A stretch of DNA of 8,577 nucleotides, from assembly GCA_018262385.1 (NCBI GenBank), contig JAGSPQ010000093.1, forward strand, positions 1 through 8,577, given 5' to 3'. Each line of letters begins with the position of its first letter. The first letter of the stretch is position 1. This stretch comes from Myxococcaceae bacterium. Lineage in GTDB: Bacteria; Myxococcota; Myxococcia; Myxococcales; Myxococcaceae. Below the pieces are notes generated by a model. It ran no database searches. It was given only the letters and a program-made list of their open reading frames with translations, and was not told the origin of the DNA. The translations under genes and the position numbers were made by a program. Positions 1-6,259 of this stretch are shown here, one piece after another.

Positions 1-1158
1 GCGCTGTTCGGGCAGCTGCAGGTGATTCACGAGGCGGGGCACCCGGTGAACCGCGAAGACGTCGAGCAGGCGATCAAGGTGCTCGGGCACCAGGGCGGCC
101 AGCTTCTCCGGCACCTCGCCCTTCTCCAGCCGGTAGAGCCCGAGCGCGGCCTCGATCCGGCTGATCTGCTGGCGGGAGATGAACCGCTGGCTGGCCGGGT
201 CGTTGTAGGTGGTGGCCGAGGTGCCGACCTTCACCGCGCCGAAGTCGAGCCGGCTGCCGATGAAGATCAGGCCCAGCAGCACCAGCGCGGTCACCAGCAC
301 CCGGCCGACCGCCCCCGAGGCGCGCTCGACGAAGGTGAGCTCGCCCTCCATGTCGTCGTCGGCGGCGGCCTTGGACGCCGGGACCATCCGCAGGTAGTCG
401 AGGTTGACGAGGTTGCACAGCGACTTGCAGGTCTCGAACTCGCCCAGGCAGCCGACGTCGATCAGCTTGCGGACGGTGCGGGTGCTGTTGACGAGGTTGT
501 AGAGCCGCCGCTCGCCCTCGCCGATCGACTGGAACTCCGAGCCCTTGCTGCTCTCTTTCTTCTCGCCAAAGGCGTCGTCGAGCGCGTCGTCGAACGAGTC
601 GGCGGCCAGAGCGGGGGGCGGCAGCTCTTTGAGCTTCTCGAAGGTCACCGCGTAGCTGGTGATCTTCCGGCGGACGACCGGCCACTCGTCCACCATCCGG
701 AACCCTTCCATCAGCACCGTCTCGGCGCGCAGCGGGTCGAACATCGGGTCGGTCTCGACGTCGCACTGCTCGAACTCGTAGCTGCCGGTCTTCCAGGAGA
801 ACAGCTTGTAGAGCGTCTCGGTGTTCTGCAGCCCGACCATCTGCTTGAACTTGTCGGCGCTGATCGTCCCCTGCGAGACCAGCACGTCGCCCAGCCGCTG
901 CAGGGTGCGCTTCTGGGCGATCAGCGCGAAGTCGAGCTGCTCGGGCTTGAGCAGCTCGGCCCGCACCAGCATCGCGCCGATCAGATCCTTCTGCTTGCGG
1001 CTGCTCGACTCGGCCCGGACGATGTTGCCGTCCTTGAAGGCGATCTGGACTTCTTGATCCTTGGCCTTCAGGTGCAGCTGCCCGGTCTTGGTCTGCTGGC
1101 CGATCAGCTGGAGGATGTCGGCGATCCCGAAGTCCTTGAGTGTGCCCTTGAGCGCCAT
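1..1158 (-). CDS. DUF4388 (PATAN-type) membrane-anchored protein, 3' end off the left edge
   Basis: 386 residues are visible and no stop is reached at the window edge. Residues 1-165 match the DUF4388/PATAN pattern I know from PatA-like regulators: it opens MALKGTLKDFGIADILQLI, followed by the TGxL/AxxxxxxIxFxxGxIVxA-type core and a repeat-like second half. An acidic, serine-containing linker (about 187-206) follows, then a winged-helix-like stretch (213-258: ERRLYNLVNSTRTVRKLIDV). One transmembrane helix lies at about 285-303. Beyond it, residues 334-357 (RIEAALGLYRLEKGEVPEKL) resemble the periplasmic part of pseudopilin-like proteins. The N-terminal part is therefore probably cytoplasmic and the tail periplasmic. 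The ATG has a good Shine-Dalgarno (GGAGGGAGGA, seven bases upstream) made from the last codons of the TPR gene. Only three bases separate the genes, so they are surely co-transcribed. PATAN domains are protein-interaction modules in bacterial signalling. The specific role here is unknown. Confidence 0.85.
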   Translation of the reverse strand, partial: MALKGTLKDFGIADILQLIGQQTKTGQLHLKAKDQEVQIAFKDGNIVRAESSSRKQKDLIGAMLVRAELLKPEQLDFALIAQKRTLQRLGDVLVSQGTISADKFKQMVGLQNTETLYKLFSWKTGSYEFEQCDVETDPMFDPLRAETVLMEGFRMVDEWPVVRRKITSYAVTFEKLKELPPPALAADSFDDALDDAFGEKKESSKGSEFQSIGEGERRLYNLVNSTRTVRKLIDVGCLGEFETCKSLCNLVNLDYLRMVPASKAAADDDMEGELTFVERASGAVGRVLVTALVLLGLIFIGSRLDFGAVKVGTSATTYNDPASQRFISRQQISRIEAALGLYRLEKGEVPEKLAALVPEHLDRLLDVFAVHRVPRLVNHLQLPEQR

Positions 1159-1161
1159 CGG

Positions 1162-3306
1162 TCAGTCCTCCCTCCGGTAGAGGCCGCGCAGGGACAACAG
1201 GTAGACGAGGATGAACGCCAGCCCCAGCGGCACCAGCCGCAGCACCAGCGGGGCCGCCTCGTAGGGCGCACGGAGCACGCCGTTTCGCTGGAGGAAGAGC
1301 ACGATCACCAGCAGGAACATGAAGCCGTAGACGGTGCCCCGCAGCACCAGGCCGGAGAAGACGTGGCCCATGCCGCTGCAGGCCAGGCCGAGGGCGTAGC
1401 TGATCTTCGCGGTGCGGCTCTCGTAGCGCGACACCTCGAGCTGCTTGCGGACCTTCAGCGCGGTGGGGACCACGCCCTTGCGGGAGTAGACGTTCACGCA
1501 CTGCATGCACATCGAGCTGCCCTTGTTGAGCTCGCGGTCTCCCCGGCGGCTGACCGGGGCGCCGCACTTGACGCAGGGGCGGGCGGCCTCGAGGGCCTTG
1601 CTGAAGGCGCCGAGCGCCAGCAGCAGCAGCGCGCCCAGCAACGGGAAGAAGGGGGCGGCGAGCTCCGGCAGGTCGCCCAGCAGCGACATCGTCAGCTGAG
1701 ACTGGACCCGCTCTTCGGCCTCGGGCAGCGAGGCGAGGCTGAGCAGCTCGGCGCGCGCCAGCGGCAGGGTGCGCAGGTAGGTGTTGCCCAGCAGCTTCTC
1801 GCCCGGGGGCGGCTCGGTGGGCTCGACCAGCGCCGGGTTGCGGATTCGGGCCTCGGCCATCGCCGCGCTGCCCCGGTCGACCTCGGCCGCCAGCACGTCC
1901 CTGCCGAGCACCGCGCCCCGCCGCTGGTACAGGCGGGCGAGGTCGAACAGCGGCTCCCAGGCCGACGGATCGGCCTTGGCGGTGTTCGCGAACAGCCCCC
2001 TGGGGTTCTCCAGATCGCCGGTGAGCAGCATCGCCACCCCGAGGTTGAGCTCGGCCCGCGGCTCGTTGGGCTTCTTCAGCAGCGCGTGCTTGAAGCGGGG
2101 AACCGCCAGGTCCAGCTTGCCGCGCCGCAGCTCGAAGCGGCCGAGCGCGAACAGCTCGGCGAACGACGCCTTGTCCTCGGAGGCCTTCTTGGCGACCGCC
2201 TGCGCCAGCTGCTCGGCGCCGGCCGAGCCGTGCTCGAGCAGGTAGGCGGTCTCGGCGGCGGTCCCGGCGAACGCGGTCTGGTTCACCACCAGTCCGCCGA
2301 GCAGGGGAATCGCGCCCAGCAGGCTGATCAGCACCGCGGCGACGATCCGCTCGGCGGTGGTGAGGTAGAGCACCACCGCCCCGAAGCAGATCAGCAGCGC
2401 GGGGGCCACCCCCATGCGAAAGACGATCGGCAGCGCCAGGATCAGCGCGGCGATCGCGGTCGACTGCCACCGGGCGAGGACCCGGGGGAAGAGGAAGTGG
2501 AAGTCGTAGAAGAAGTAGCGGGCCCGCCGGGCAAACAGCACCAGCACCACCACCACCGCCAGCGCGGTGAGCGCGGTGAGCAGCGCGGTGAGCAGATCGG
2601 CGAGCGCAGGCCGGAAGTACCGGGGATCGCTGAACGTCTTGCCCACCGAGGTCTTCAGCGCGTCGAGGATCCGCGGCAGCCCGCTCGGATCGACCGCCAC
2701 GTAGACGCGGGCCAGGCCGAGCCAGGAGGTCGGCACGTCGGGGGCGAGCTCGACGGCGGCGAGGCCGAGGTCGATCGCACCGGCCGAGTCGCCCGCCGCC
2801 TCGTGGACCATCGCCGCGCGGATCATCCCCTGCGCGAACGACTCGAGGTTGGTGGCGCCGATCTCCTGCTTGAGCTTCAGCAGGTCCTTGCGGGCGACGG
2901 CCTCGGCCTTGACGTCGGGCGAGGCGTTGGCGACCCGCCACTTCTCCCACGCGGCGTCGAGGTCGGCGTCGTTGGCCCGGGTCACCACCAGCGGCGGCGC
3001 GGCCACCTTCGGCTCGGGCGGCGGCTCGGGGGCCTTCTTCGGGTCGACCTTCTTCCCGGCGGCCCCGGCGCGGGTGCCGGCGTCAAGGCGGGCGGGGGCG
3101 GCGATCGGCTCCCGCTTGACCGGCAGATCGCTGTCGACCTGCTCGAGCGGCCCCTTCTCGACCGGCTCCTGGTCGGCCAGATCCGACTCGTCGACCTCCT
3201 TCTTCTCGGTCGGGACGTCAGGATCGACGAGGTCGACCTGTGCCCACGCCGCAGAGGAGGAACAGAGCAGGCAGAGGAGGACGGGGCGAAACCAGCCGGG
3301 AACCAT
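1162..3306 (-). CDS. Exported multi-pass membrane protein with TPR-like repeats and a zinc ribbon
   Basis: 714 residues. A signal peptide is visible at 1-22 (hydrophobic core, AWA before Q23), followed by an acidic then Lys/Pro-rich linker (23-105). A TPR-like unit lies at about 162-207 and a clearer TPR block at about 382-462 (ALGRFELRRGKLDLAVPRFK and the next two helical pairs). Hydrophobic helices are at about 238-258, 281-296, 300-316, 321-340, 550-568, 656-673 and 689-706. A four-cysteine zinc ribbon (C578xxC581...C600xxC603) follows the fifth helix. Arginines after the first helix (RRAR) suggest positive-inside topology. With a cleaved signal this puts the TPR block in the periplasm and the zinc ribbon in the cytoplasm; that topology is inference. 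It starts only 40 bases from the divergent mazG and lies three bases upstream of the DUF4388 gene. No clear Shine-Dalgarno precedes this ATG, but the signal peptide supports the start. Function is unknown; a scaffold for an envelope complex is plausible. Confidence 0.8.
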   Translation of the reverse strand: MVPGWFRPVLLCLLCSSSAAWAQVDLVDPDVPTEKKEVDESDLADQEPVEKGPLEQVDSDLPVKREPIAAPARLDAGTRAGAAGKKVDPKKAPEPPPEPKVAAPPLVVTRANDADLDAAWEKWRVANASPDVKAEAVARKDLLKLKQEIGATNLESFAQGMIRAAMVHEAAGDSAGAIDLGLAAVELAPDVPTSWLGLARVYVAVDPSGLPRILDALKTSVGKTFSDPRYFRPALADLLTALLTALTALAVVVVLVLFARRARYFFYDFHFLFPRVLARWQSTAIAALILALPIVFRMGVAPALLICFGAVVLYLTTAERIVAAVLISLLGAIPLLGGLVVNQTAFAGTAAETAYLLEHGSAGAEQLAQAVAKKASEDKASFAELFALGRFELRRGKLDLAVPRFKHALLKKPNEPRAELNLGVAMLLTGDLENPRGLFANTAKADPSAWEPLFDLARLYQRRGAVLGRDVLAAEVDRGSAAMAEARIRNPALVEPTEPPPGEKLLGNTYLRTLPLARAELLSLASLPEAEERVQSQLTMSLLGDLPELAAPFFPLLGALLLLALGAFSKALEAARPCVKCGAPVSRRGDRELNKGSSMCMQCVNVYSRKGVVPTALKVRKQLEVSRYESRTAKISYALGLACSGMGHVFSGLVLRGTVYGFMFLLVIVLFLQRNGVLRAPYEAAPLVLRLVPLGLAFILVYLLSLRGLYRRED

Positions 3307-3346
3307 TCGAGGGCGCCGATGATACGTTCTGCTATGGCGCGGGGCG
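3307..3346. promoter_or_regulatory. Divergent intergenic region between the TPR-protein gene and mazG
   Basis: These 40 bases separate two divergent start codons, so each gene's promoter must lie here or inside the opposite gene. On the minus strand there is a -10-like TATCAT. On the plus strand a GATACG and a CTATGG could be degenerate -10 elements. I find no convincing -35 box for either direction, and the space is too short for two separate standard promoters. At 3334-3354 an ATG opens a six-codon frame that ends in TGA just inside mazG; it is probably chance. Confidence 0.3.
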
Positions 3347-4192
3347 ATGAATGAGATCCAAAAAGAAGTCGGGCCCGCCCTTCAGCGGCTGGTCAACATC
3401 ATGCAGCGGCTGCGGGCCCCGGACGGCTGCCCCTGGGATGCCGAGCAGGACCTGAGGTCGCTGCGGCCCTACCTGGTCGAGGAGTGCTACGAGGTCCTCG
3501 ACGAGATGGACCGGGTTTCCTACGGGGGCGCCTGGCGTCCGTTCGCCGAAGAGCTGGGCGATCTGCTCTTCCAGATCGTCTTCCACGCCCAGCTGGCGGC
3601 CGAGAAGGGCGAGTTCGGGATGGCCGAGGTGTGCACCGCAATCGCCGACAAGATCGAGAGCCGCCACCCCCACGTGTTCGGCGAGAACCGGCCCACGTTC
3701 GCCGGCTCGACCCAGGTGCTGGAGAACTGGGCGAAGCTGAAGGCCGACGAGCGGAAGAAGAAGACCGGCAACGCCGGCAGCGTGCTCGACGGCGTCCCCA
3801 CCGCGGCCCCTTCCCTGCTGCGGGCCGAGCGGCTGACCGAGAAGGCCTCGCGCATCGGCTTCGACTGGAAGCAGGTGAAGGATGTGCGGGCCAAGCTCGA
3901 CGAGGAGCTGGCCGAGCTGGACGAAGCGATCGCCGCCGGCAGCCGGGACGAGATCGAGCACGAGCTGGGCGACGTGCTGTTCTCGGTCGCCAACCTCGCC
4001 CGCTGGATCAAGGCCCCGGCCGAGGACGCGCTGCGGCAGGCCAACACCCGGTTCACCCGTCGGTTCCAGCGAATCGAGCAGCTGCTGGAGCAGCAGGGGG
4101 TGAAGTTCGGCCAGGCGACCCTCGAGCAGCTCGACACCTTCTGGGAGCAGGCGAAGCGGGAAGAGAAAGCGGCGCTGGCCGCTAGAGCTTGA
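3347..4192 (+). CDS. mazG: Nucleoside triphosphate pyrophosphohydrolase MazG
   Basis: 281 residues, close to the 263 of E. coli MazG. It hydrolyses (d)NTPs to the monophosphate and pyrophosphate in the cytoplasm. It is known as a housecleaning enzyme and, in E. coli, as a modulator of the stringent response. The family is a tandem of two all-alpha MazG domains, and both are intact here. The N-terminal domain has CPWDAEQ (28-34), EECYE (45-49) and EELGD (68-72). The C-terminal domain has GFDW (171-174), EELAE (186-190) and ELGD (206-209). The EExxE...ExxD residues are the Mg-binding, catalytic set, so both sites look competent. Also recognisable are DKIESRHPHVFG (101-112) and NTRFTRRFQRIE (233-244), typical of the family. 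A short GGGG lies just before the ATG as a weak ribosome binding site. The gene diverges from the TPR-protein gene and is followed after 66 bases by rpsT on the same strand. Confidence 0.97.
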   Translation: MNEIQKEVGPALQRLVNIMQRLRAPDGCPWDAEQDLRSLRPYLVEECYEVLDEMDRVSYGGAWRPFAEELGDLLFQIVFHAQLAAEKGEFGMAEVCTAIADKIESRHPHVFGENRPTFAGSTQVLENWAKLKADERKKKTGNAGSVLDGVPTAAPSLLRAERLTEKASRIGFDWKQVKDVRAKLDEELAELDEAIAAGSRDEIEHELGDVLFSVANLARWIKAPAEDALRQANTRFTRRFQRIEQLLEQQGVKFGQATLEQLDTFWEQAKREEKAALAARA

Positions 4193-4218
4193 CCCTTGCA
4201 GGGGCCCCGTCGTAGGTA
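4189..4218 (+). promoter_or_regulatory. Possible sigma-70-type promoter for rpsT
   Basis: TTGACC (4189-4194) overlaps the mazG stop codon and is a near-consensus -35 box. A weak -10 candidate, TAGGTA (4213-4218), follows after 18 bases. The leader to the rpsT start would be about 35 bases. A ribosomal protein gene is expected to have its own strong promoter, and this is the best candidate in the gap. The -10 match is poor, so the call is tentative. Confidence 0.35.
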
Positions 4219-4230
4219 GCCCCCCTTTCT
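4201..4230 (+). terminator. Weak terminator-like hairpin between mazG and rpsT
   Basis: GGGGC (4201-4205) can pair with GCCCC (4219-4223) across a 13-base loop, and the hairpin is followed by CCTTTCT. It could partly end mazG transcripts or fold in the rpsT leader. The stem is short, the loop is long, and the T run is interrupted, so the call is weak. It overlaps the proposed rpsT promoter. Confidence 0.2.
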
Positions 4231-4245
4231 CAACACGACCTCTCG

Positions 4246-4251
4246 AAGGAG
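4246..4251 (+). promoter_or_regulatory. Ribosome binding site of rpsT (AAGGAG)
   Basis: A near-perfect Shine-Dalgarno, seven bases before the TTG start. It decides the start of rpsT, since the initiation codon is non-standard. Confidence 0.85.
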
Positions 4252-4258
4252 CAGTACC

Positions 4259-4522
4259 TTGGCCAACACCCGATCTGCCACGAAGCGTAACCGTCAGTCC
4301 GTCAAGCGCCGCGCCCGCAATGCGTCGGTGCGCAGCGGCGTGAAGTCCATCGTCCGCAAGGCCCGCGAGGCAATCGCGGCCGGCGATCCGGCGAAGGCGA
4401 AGGAAGCGGTCCGGGTCGCGACCCGCCTGATCGATCGCGCCTCGACCAAGGGCGTCCTCCACGCGGGCAATGCCTCGCGCCGGATCGCGCGCCTGGCCCA
4501 CGCCCTCACCACCAAGAAGTAG
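4259..4522 (+). CDS. rpsT: 30S ribosomal protein S20
   Basis: 87 residues, the usual size for S20, a primary 16S rRNA-binding protein of the small subunit. It is strongly basic, with the typical N terminus ANTRSATKRNRQSVKRR and the family features AREAIAAGDPAKAKEA (about 36-51), LIDRASTKGVLHAGNASRR (58-75) and a KK end. The start codon is TTG (4259-4261), preceded by AAGGAG with a seven-base gap. No ATG or GTG gives the right N terminus. E. coli rpsT also starts at UUG, where the weak codon is tied to autogenous control, so similar control is plausible here. It lies downstream of mazG on the same strand and ends eight bases from the convergent lptE stop. Confidence 0.98.
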   Translation: MANTRSATKRNRQSVKRRARNASVRSGVKSIVRKAREAIAAGDPAKAKEAVRVATRLIDRASTKGVLHAGNASRRIARLAHALTTKK

Positions 4523-4523
4523 T

Positions 4524-4550
4524 CGGCCGCTCAGCGGCTGGCGAGCCGCT
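4524..4550. terminator. Overlapping hairpins at the rpsT/lptE convergent junction
   Basis: AGCGGCT (4533-4539) pairs perfectly with AGCCGCT (4544-4550) across a GGCG loop. Alternatively the CGGCCGC run (4524-4530) pairs with 4534-4540 around a TCA loop, so the two stems share one arm. They sit across the eight-base gap and the last codons of lptE. There is no T run on either strand, so this is not a standard intrinsic terminator. It could still slow polymerase or protect 3' ends of both transcripts. Confidence 0.35.
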
Positions 4551-5019
4551 CGTACCCTTCCCGCATCAGCTGTTCGGCGAGTCGGCGCAGCGCGGCCGAC
4601 CGATTGGCCTCGGTGAGCAGCACGTCTGCTCCCGAGGGGTAGTCCTCGTTCCCGCTCACCATCGTCTCGGCCAGCACCCGCCCTGCCTTCTGCAGCCTCA
4701 GGCGGACGCTCGCGCTCAGCCGGTAGGTCGGCAGCCTGGCCAGCCCGGAAAGCACCGGCGCGCCGCCCACCGCCACCAGCGCGCCTTCCACCACCGCCTC
4801 GCTCTCGTCGCCCCCGAGGGTCCCGGCCCGGGTCAGCTGGGCGCGGAAGGCCTCGGTGAAGAAGAGCTCGGCGGTCGGCTCTCCGGTGAGGTTGTCGAAC
4901 ACCGGCGCCCGCACGGCGCGGATCCCTTCGGGCAGCGCTCCCCCCGGCGCGGTGAAGCGATAGCCGCAGGCGCAGGCGCACAGCCCCAGCAGCAGCAGGC
5001 GCCGCGGGCGCGCCCCCAT
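4531..5019 (-). CDS. lptE: LPS-assembly lipoprotein LptE
   Basis: 162 residues, within the usual LptE range. LptE is an outer-membrane lipoprotein that plugs the LptD barrel and helps insert LPS into the outer leaflet. Visible features are an Arg-rich n-region (R4, R6, R7), a hydrophobic core (8-13) and the hallmark CGYRF (18-22) that opens mature LptE proteins. Then come GIRAVRAPVFDNLTGEP (32-48), which fits the family's I--V-V--F-N-T pattern, and a C-terminal helix (137-160). C18 is the expected lipidated residue, but the preceding residues are A15-C16-A17 rather than a classical lipobox, and C14 and C16 are also present. Its ATG shares one base with the stop of the upstream membrane-protein gene (TGATG) and has no purine-rich ribosome binding site, so translational coupling is likely. 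Linkage to leuS, three genes upstream, supports the call. Confidence 0.85.
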   Translation of the reverse strand: MGARPRRLLLLGLCACACGYRFTAPGGALPEGIRAVRAPVFDNLTGEPTAELFFTEAFRAQLTRAGTLGGDESEAVVEGALVAVGGAPVLSGLARLPTYRLSASVRLRLQKAGRVLAETMVSGNEDYPSGADVLLTEANRSAALRRLAEQLMREGYERLASR

Positions 5020-5612
5020 CAGAAGGTCAGCACCGTCTGCGACGGGCCGGGGACGACGAAGTTGGCCTGGGGAGGCGGCGCCGGGGCCTCGGCCGGGGGC
5101 ACCGGGAGCGGCTGGCCGGGGTCGAGCGCCTCGAGCCGCCGGCGCACCTCGTCGGCGGCCCGACCGCTCTCGCTGCGGGCCTTGAGCCGGACCCCGAGGG
5201 TCACCCCGCCGACGATGGCGAGGATGATCCCGGCGGTGACGATCACGAAGCCCACCCCGGTCAGGATCCCGGAGGCGAGCGTCCAGCCCACCACCGCGCC
5301 CCGGGCCGAGGCGACCAGCCCGGTGACGCCAATGGCGGTCATCGGGATGCCGGGGATGATCAGCGCCAGCGCCACCGACAGCATCGCGATCGGCCCGCCG
5401 AGGCTGGGGCGGGTCTCGTCGAGGCGGCGCAGCTCGGCCCGCAGCTGCTCGCGGCTCATCTGGTCGAAGGTGGGCGGCGGCTGCGCGTCATCCGAGACCC
5501 GCAGGGGGTGGAACCGCACGTCGCTCAGCGCGAGGTGGCGGGCCTCGACGTTGTCGATCAGCTGAATACCGGGGGAGAGAGGGAGGAGGGTCGCGAGGAG
5601 AAGACCGGTCAT
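5019..5612 (-). CDS. Small membrane protein, copy A of a tandem paralogous trio (unknown function)
   Basis: 197 residues; I do not recognise the family. Order: hydrophobic N terminus (1-12), LSPGIQLIDNVEAR (12-25), amphipathic REQLRAELRRLDETRPS (54-70), a hydrophobic region (72-99), and a second long hydrophobic helix (113-140) with glycines at 121, 128 and 135/136. Then come a charged helix (142-164), a Pro/Ala stalk (166-181) and the tail ANFVVPG...TVLTF (183-197). It is clearly homologous to copies B and C but is the most divergent: D20 is preceded by I not A, it has HPLRVS where the others have LPL-FVS, and the stalk lacks long Pro runs. The ATG lies 32 bases after copy B, and its stop overlaps the lptE start by one base. 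The N-terminal segment could be a weak signal peptide or an anchor; it lacks positive charges. Confidence 0.85.
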   Translation of the reverse strand: MTGLLLATLLPLSPGIQLIDNVEARHLALSDVRFHPLRVSDDAQPPPTFDQMSREQLRAELRRLDETRPSLGGPIAMLSVALALIIPGIPMTAIGVTGLVASARGAVVGWTLASGILTGVGFVIVTAGIILAIVGGVTLGVRLKARSESGRAADEVRRRLEALDPGQPLPVPPAEAPAPPPQANFVVPGPSQTVLTF

Positions 5613-5644
5613 GGACGGCGGTTTCTAGCCCAGCAAGGCGGTTT

Positions 5645-6226
5645 TCAGAACGTCATCACCGTCCGCAGCCCGCCGGGAACGACCAGGTTCGCCCGGGGCG
5701 GAGGAGGGGGCGGGGGCGGGACCAGCTCCGGGGCGGGAGCCGCCGGGGTGGGCAGGGTCTGATCGAGCACGTCGATCCGCATCCGGACCTCGTCGACGTC
5801 CGCGGCGTGCCCGCCACGGCGGACGAGGCGGACGGCGAGCATGATCCCTCCCACCAGCACCAGCACGACCCCGGTGATGGTCAACATCGCTCCGCCGGCG
5901 ATCATCAGGACCTCGACGAACGAGGTTCCGCCGAGGTTGCCGACCCCGATGGCGATCAGCGCCGCGCCGGGAATCGCCAGCACCGCGCCGACGCTGAGCA
6001 GGACGATCGGCCCGACGAGGGAAGGCCGGGTGTCCTCGAGCCGCCGCAGCTCGGCCGCCAGCTGCTCCCGGGTCATCGCGTCGATGCTTGGCCGCAGCTC
6101 GTCCGACGAGACGAACACCAGCGGCAGCCGCGCCTCGCTGAGCGCGACATGCCGCGACTCGACGTTGTCGGCGAGCTGGATGCCGGGAGAGAGGTTCAGC
6201 AGCGCGGCGAGCACCAGAGCGGTCAT
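5645..6226 (-). CDS. Small membrane protein, copy B of a tandem paralogous trio (unknown function)
   Basis: 193 residues, same layout as copies A and C. Hydrophobic N terminus (1-11), LSPGIQLADNVESRHVALSE (12-31), REQLAAELRRLEDTRPS (53-69), hydrophobic helices at about 72-96 and 105-133, and glycines at 112, 119 and 126/127. Then a charged helix (134-155), a Pro/Ala linker with eight consecutive prolines (170-177), and the tail ANLVVPGG..TVMTF (179-193). It is closest to copy C: about 34 of its first 40 residues are the same. The gene follows copy C after 33 bases and precedes copy A by 32. No strong Shine-Dalgarno is visible (TCCTCC precedes the ATG), so translation may depend on ribosomes finishing the upstream gene. 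The function is unknown; its place between leuS and lptE suggests constitutive expression and an envelope role. Confidence 0.87.
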   Translation of the reverse strand: MTALVLAALLNLSPGIQLADNVESRHVALSEARLPLVFVSSDELRPSIDAMTREQLAAELRRLEDTRPSLVGPIVLLSVGAVLAIPGAALIAIGVGNLGGTSFVEVLMIAGGAMLTITGVVLVLVGGIMLAVRLVRRGGHAADVDEVRMRIDVLDQTLPTPAAPAPELVPPPPPPPPRANLVVPGGLRTVMTF

Positions 6227-6259
6227 GGAGGACCACTTCTAGTACGCCGACCCGGCATT

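Noticed and set aside
74..2950. Minus-strand open frame of 958 codons crossing both left-hand genes in another frame
   Set aside because: The product is Arg/Ala/Gly-rich with no recognisable motif. The overlapping frames encode a signal peptide, a zinc ribbon, TPRs and a DUF4388 domain. It is an effect of high GC.
22..3354. Plus-strand open frame of 1110 codons antisense to both left-hand genes
   Set aside because: It is codon-aligned with two well-supported minus-strand genes that share a frame. It stays open only because those genes avoid TTA, CTA and TCA codons. Its product is low-complexity, rich in Gln, Arg, Gly and His, with no domain.
3334..3354. Six-codon upstream reading frame overlapping the mazG start
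   Set aside because: It has no convincing ribosome binding site, and such short frames are common by chance. It is noted under the divergent region only.
3332..4981. Minus-strand open frame of 549 codons opposite mazG and rpsT and over lptE
   Set aside because: It covers mazG, rpsT and lptE, all recognised in their own frames. The translation has no domain and is compositionally biased.
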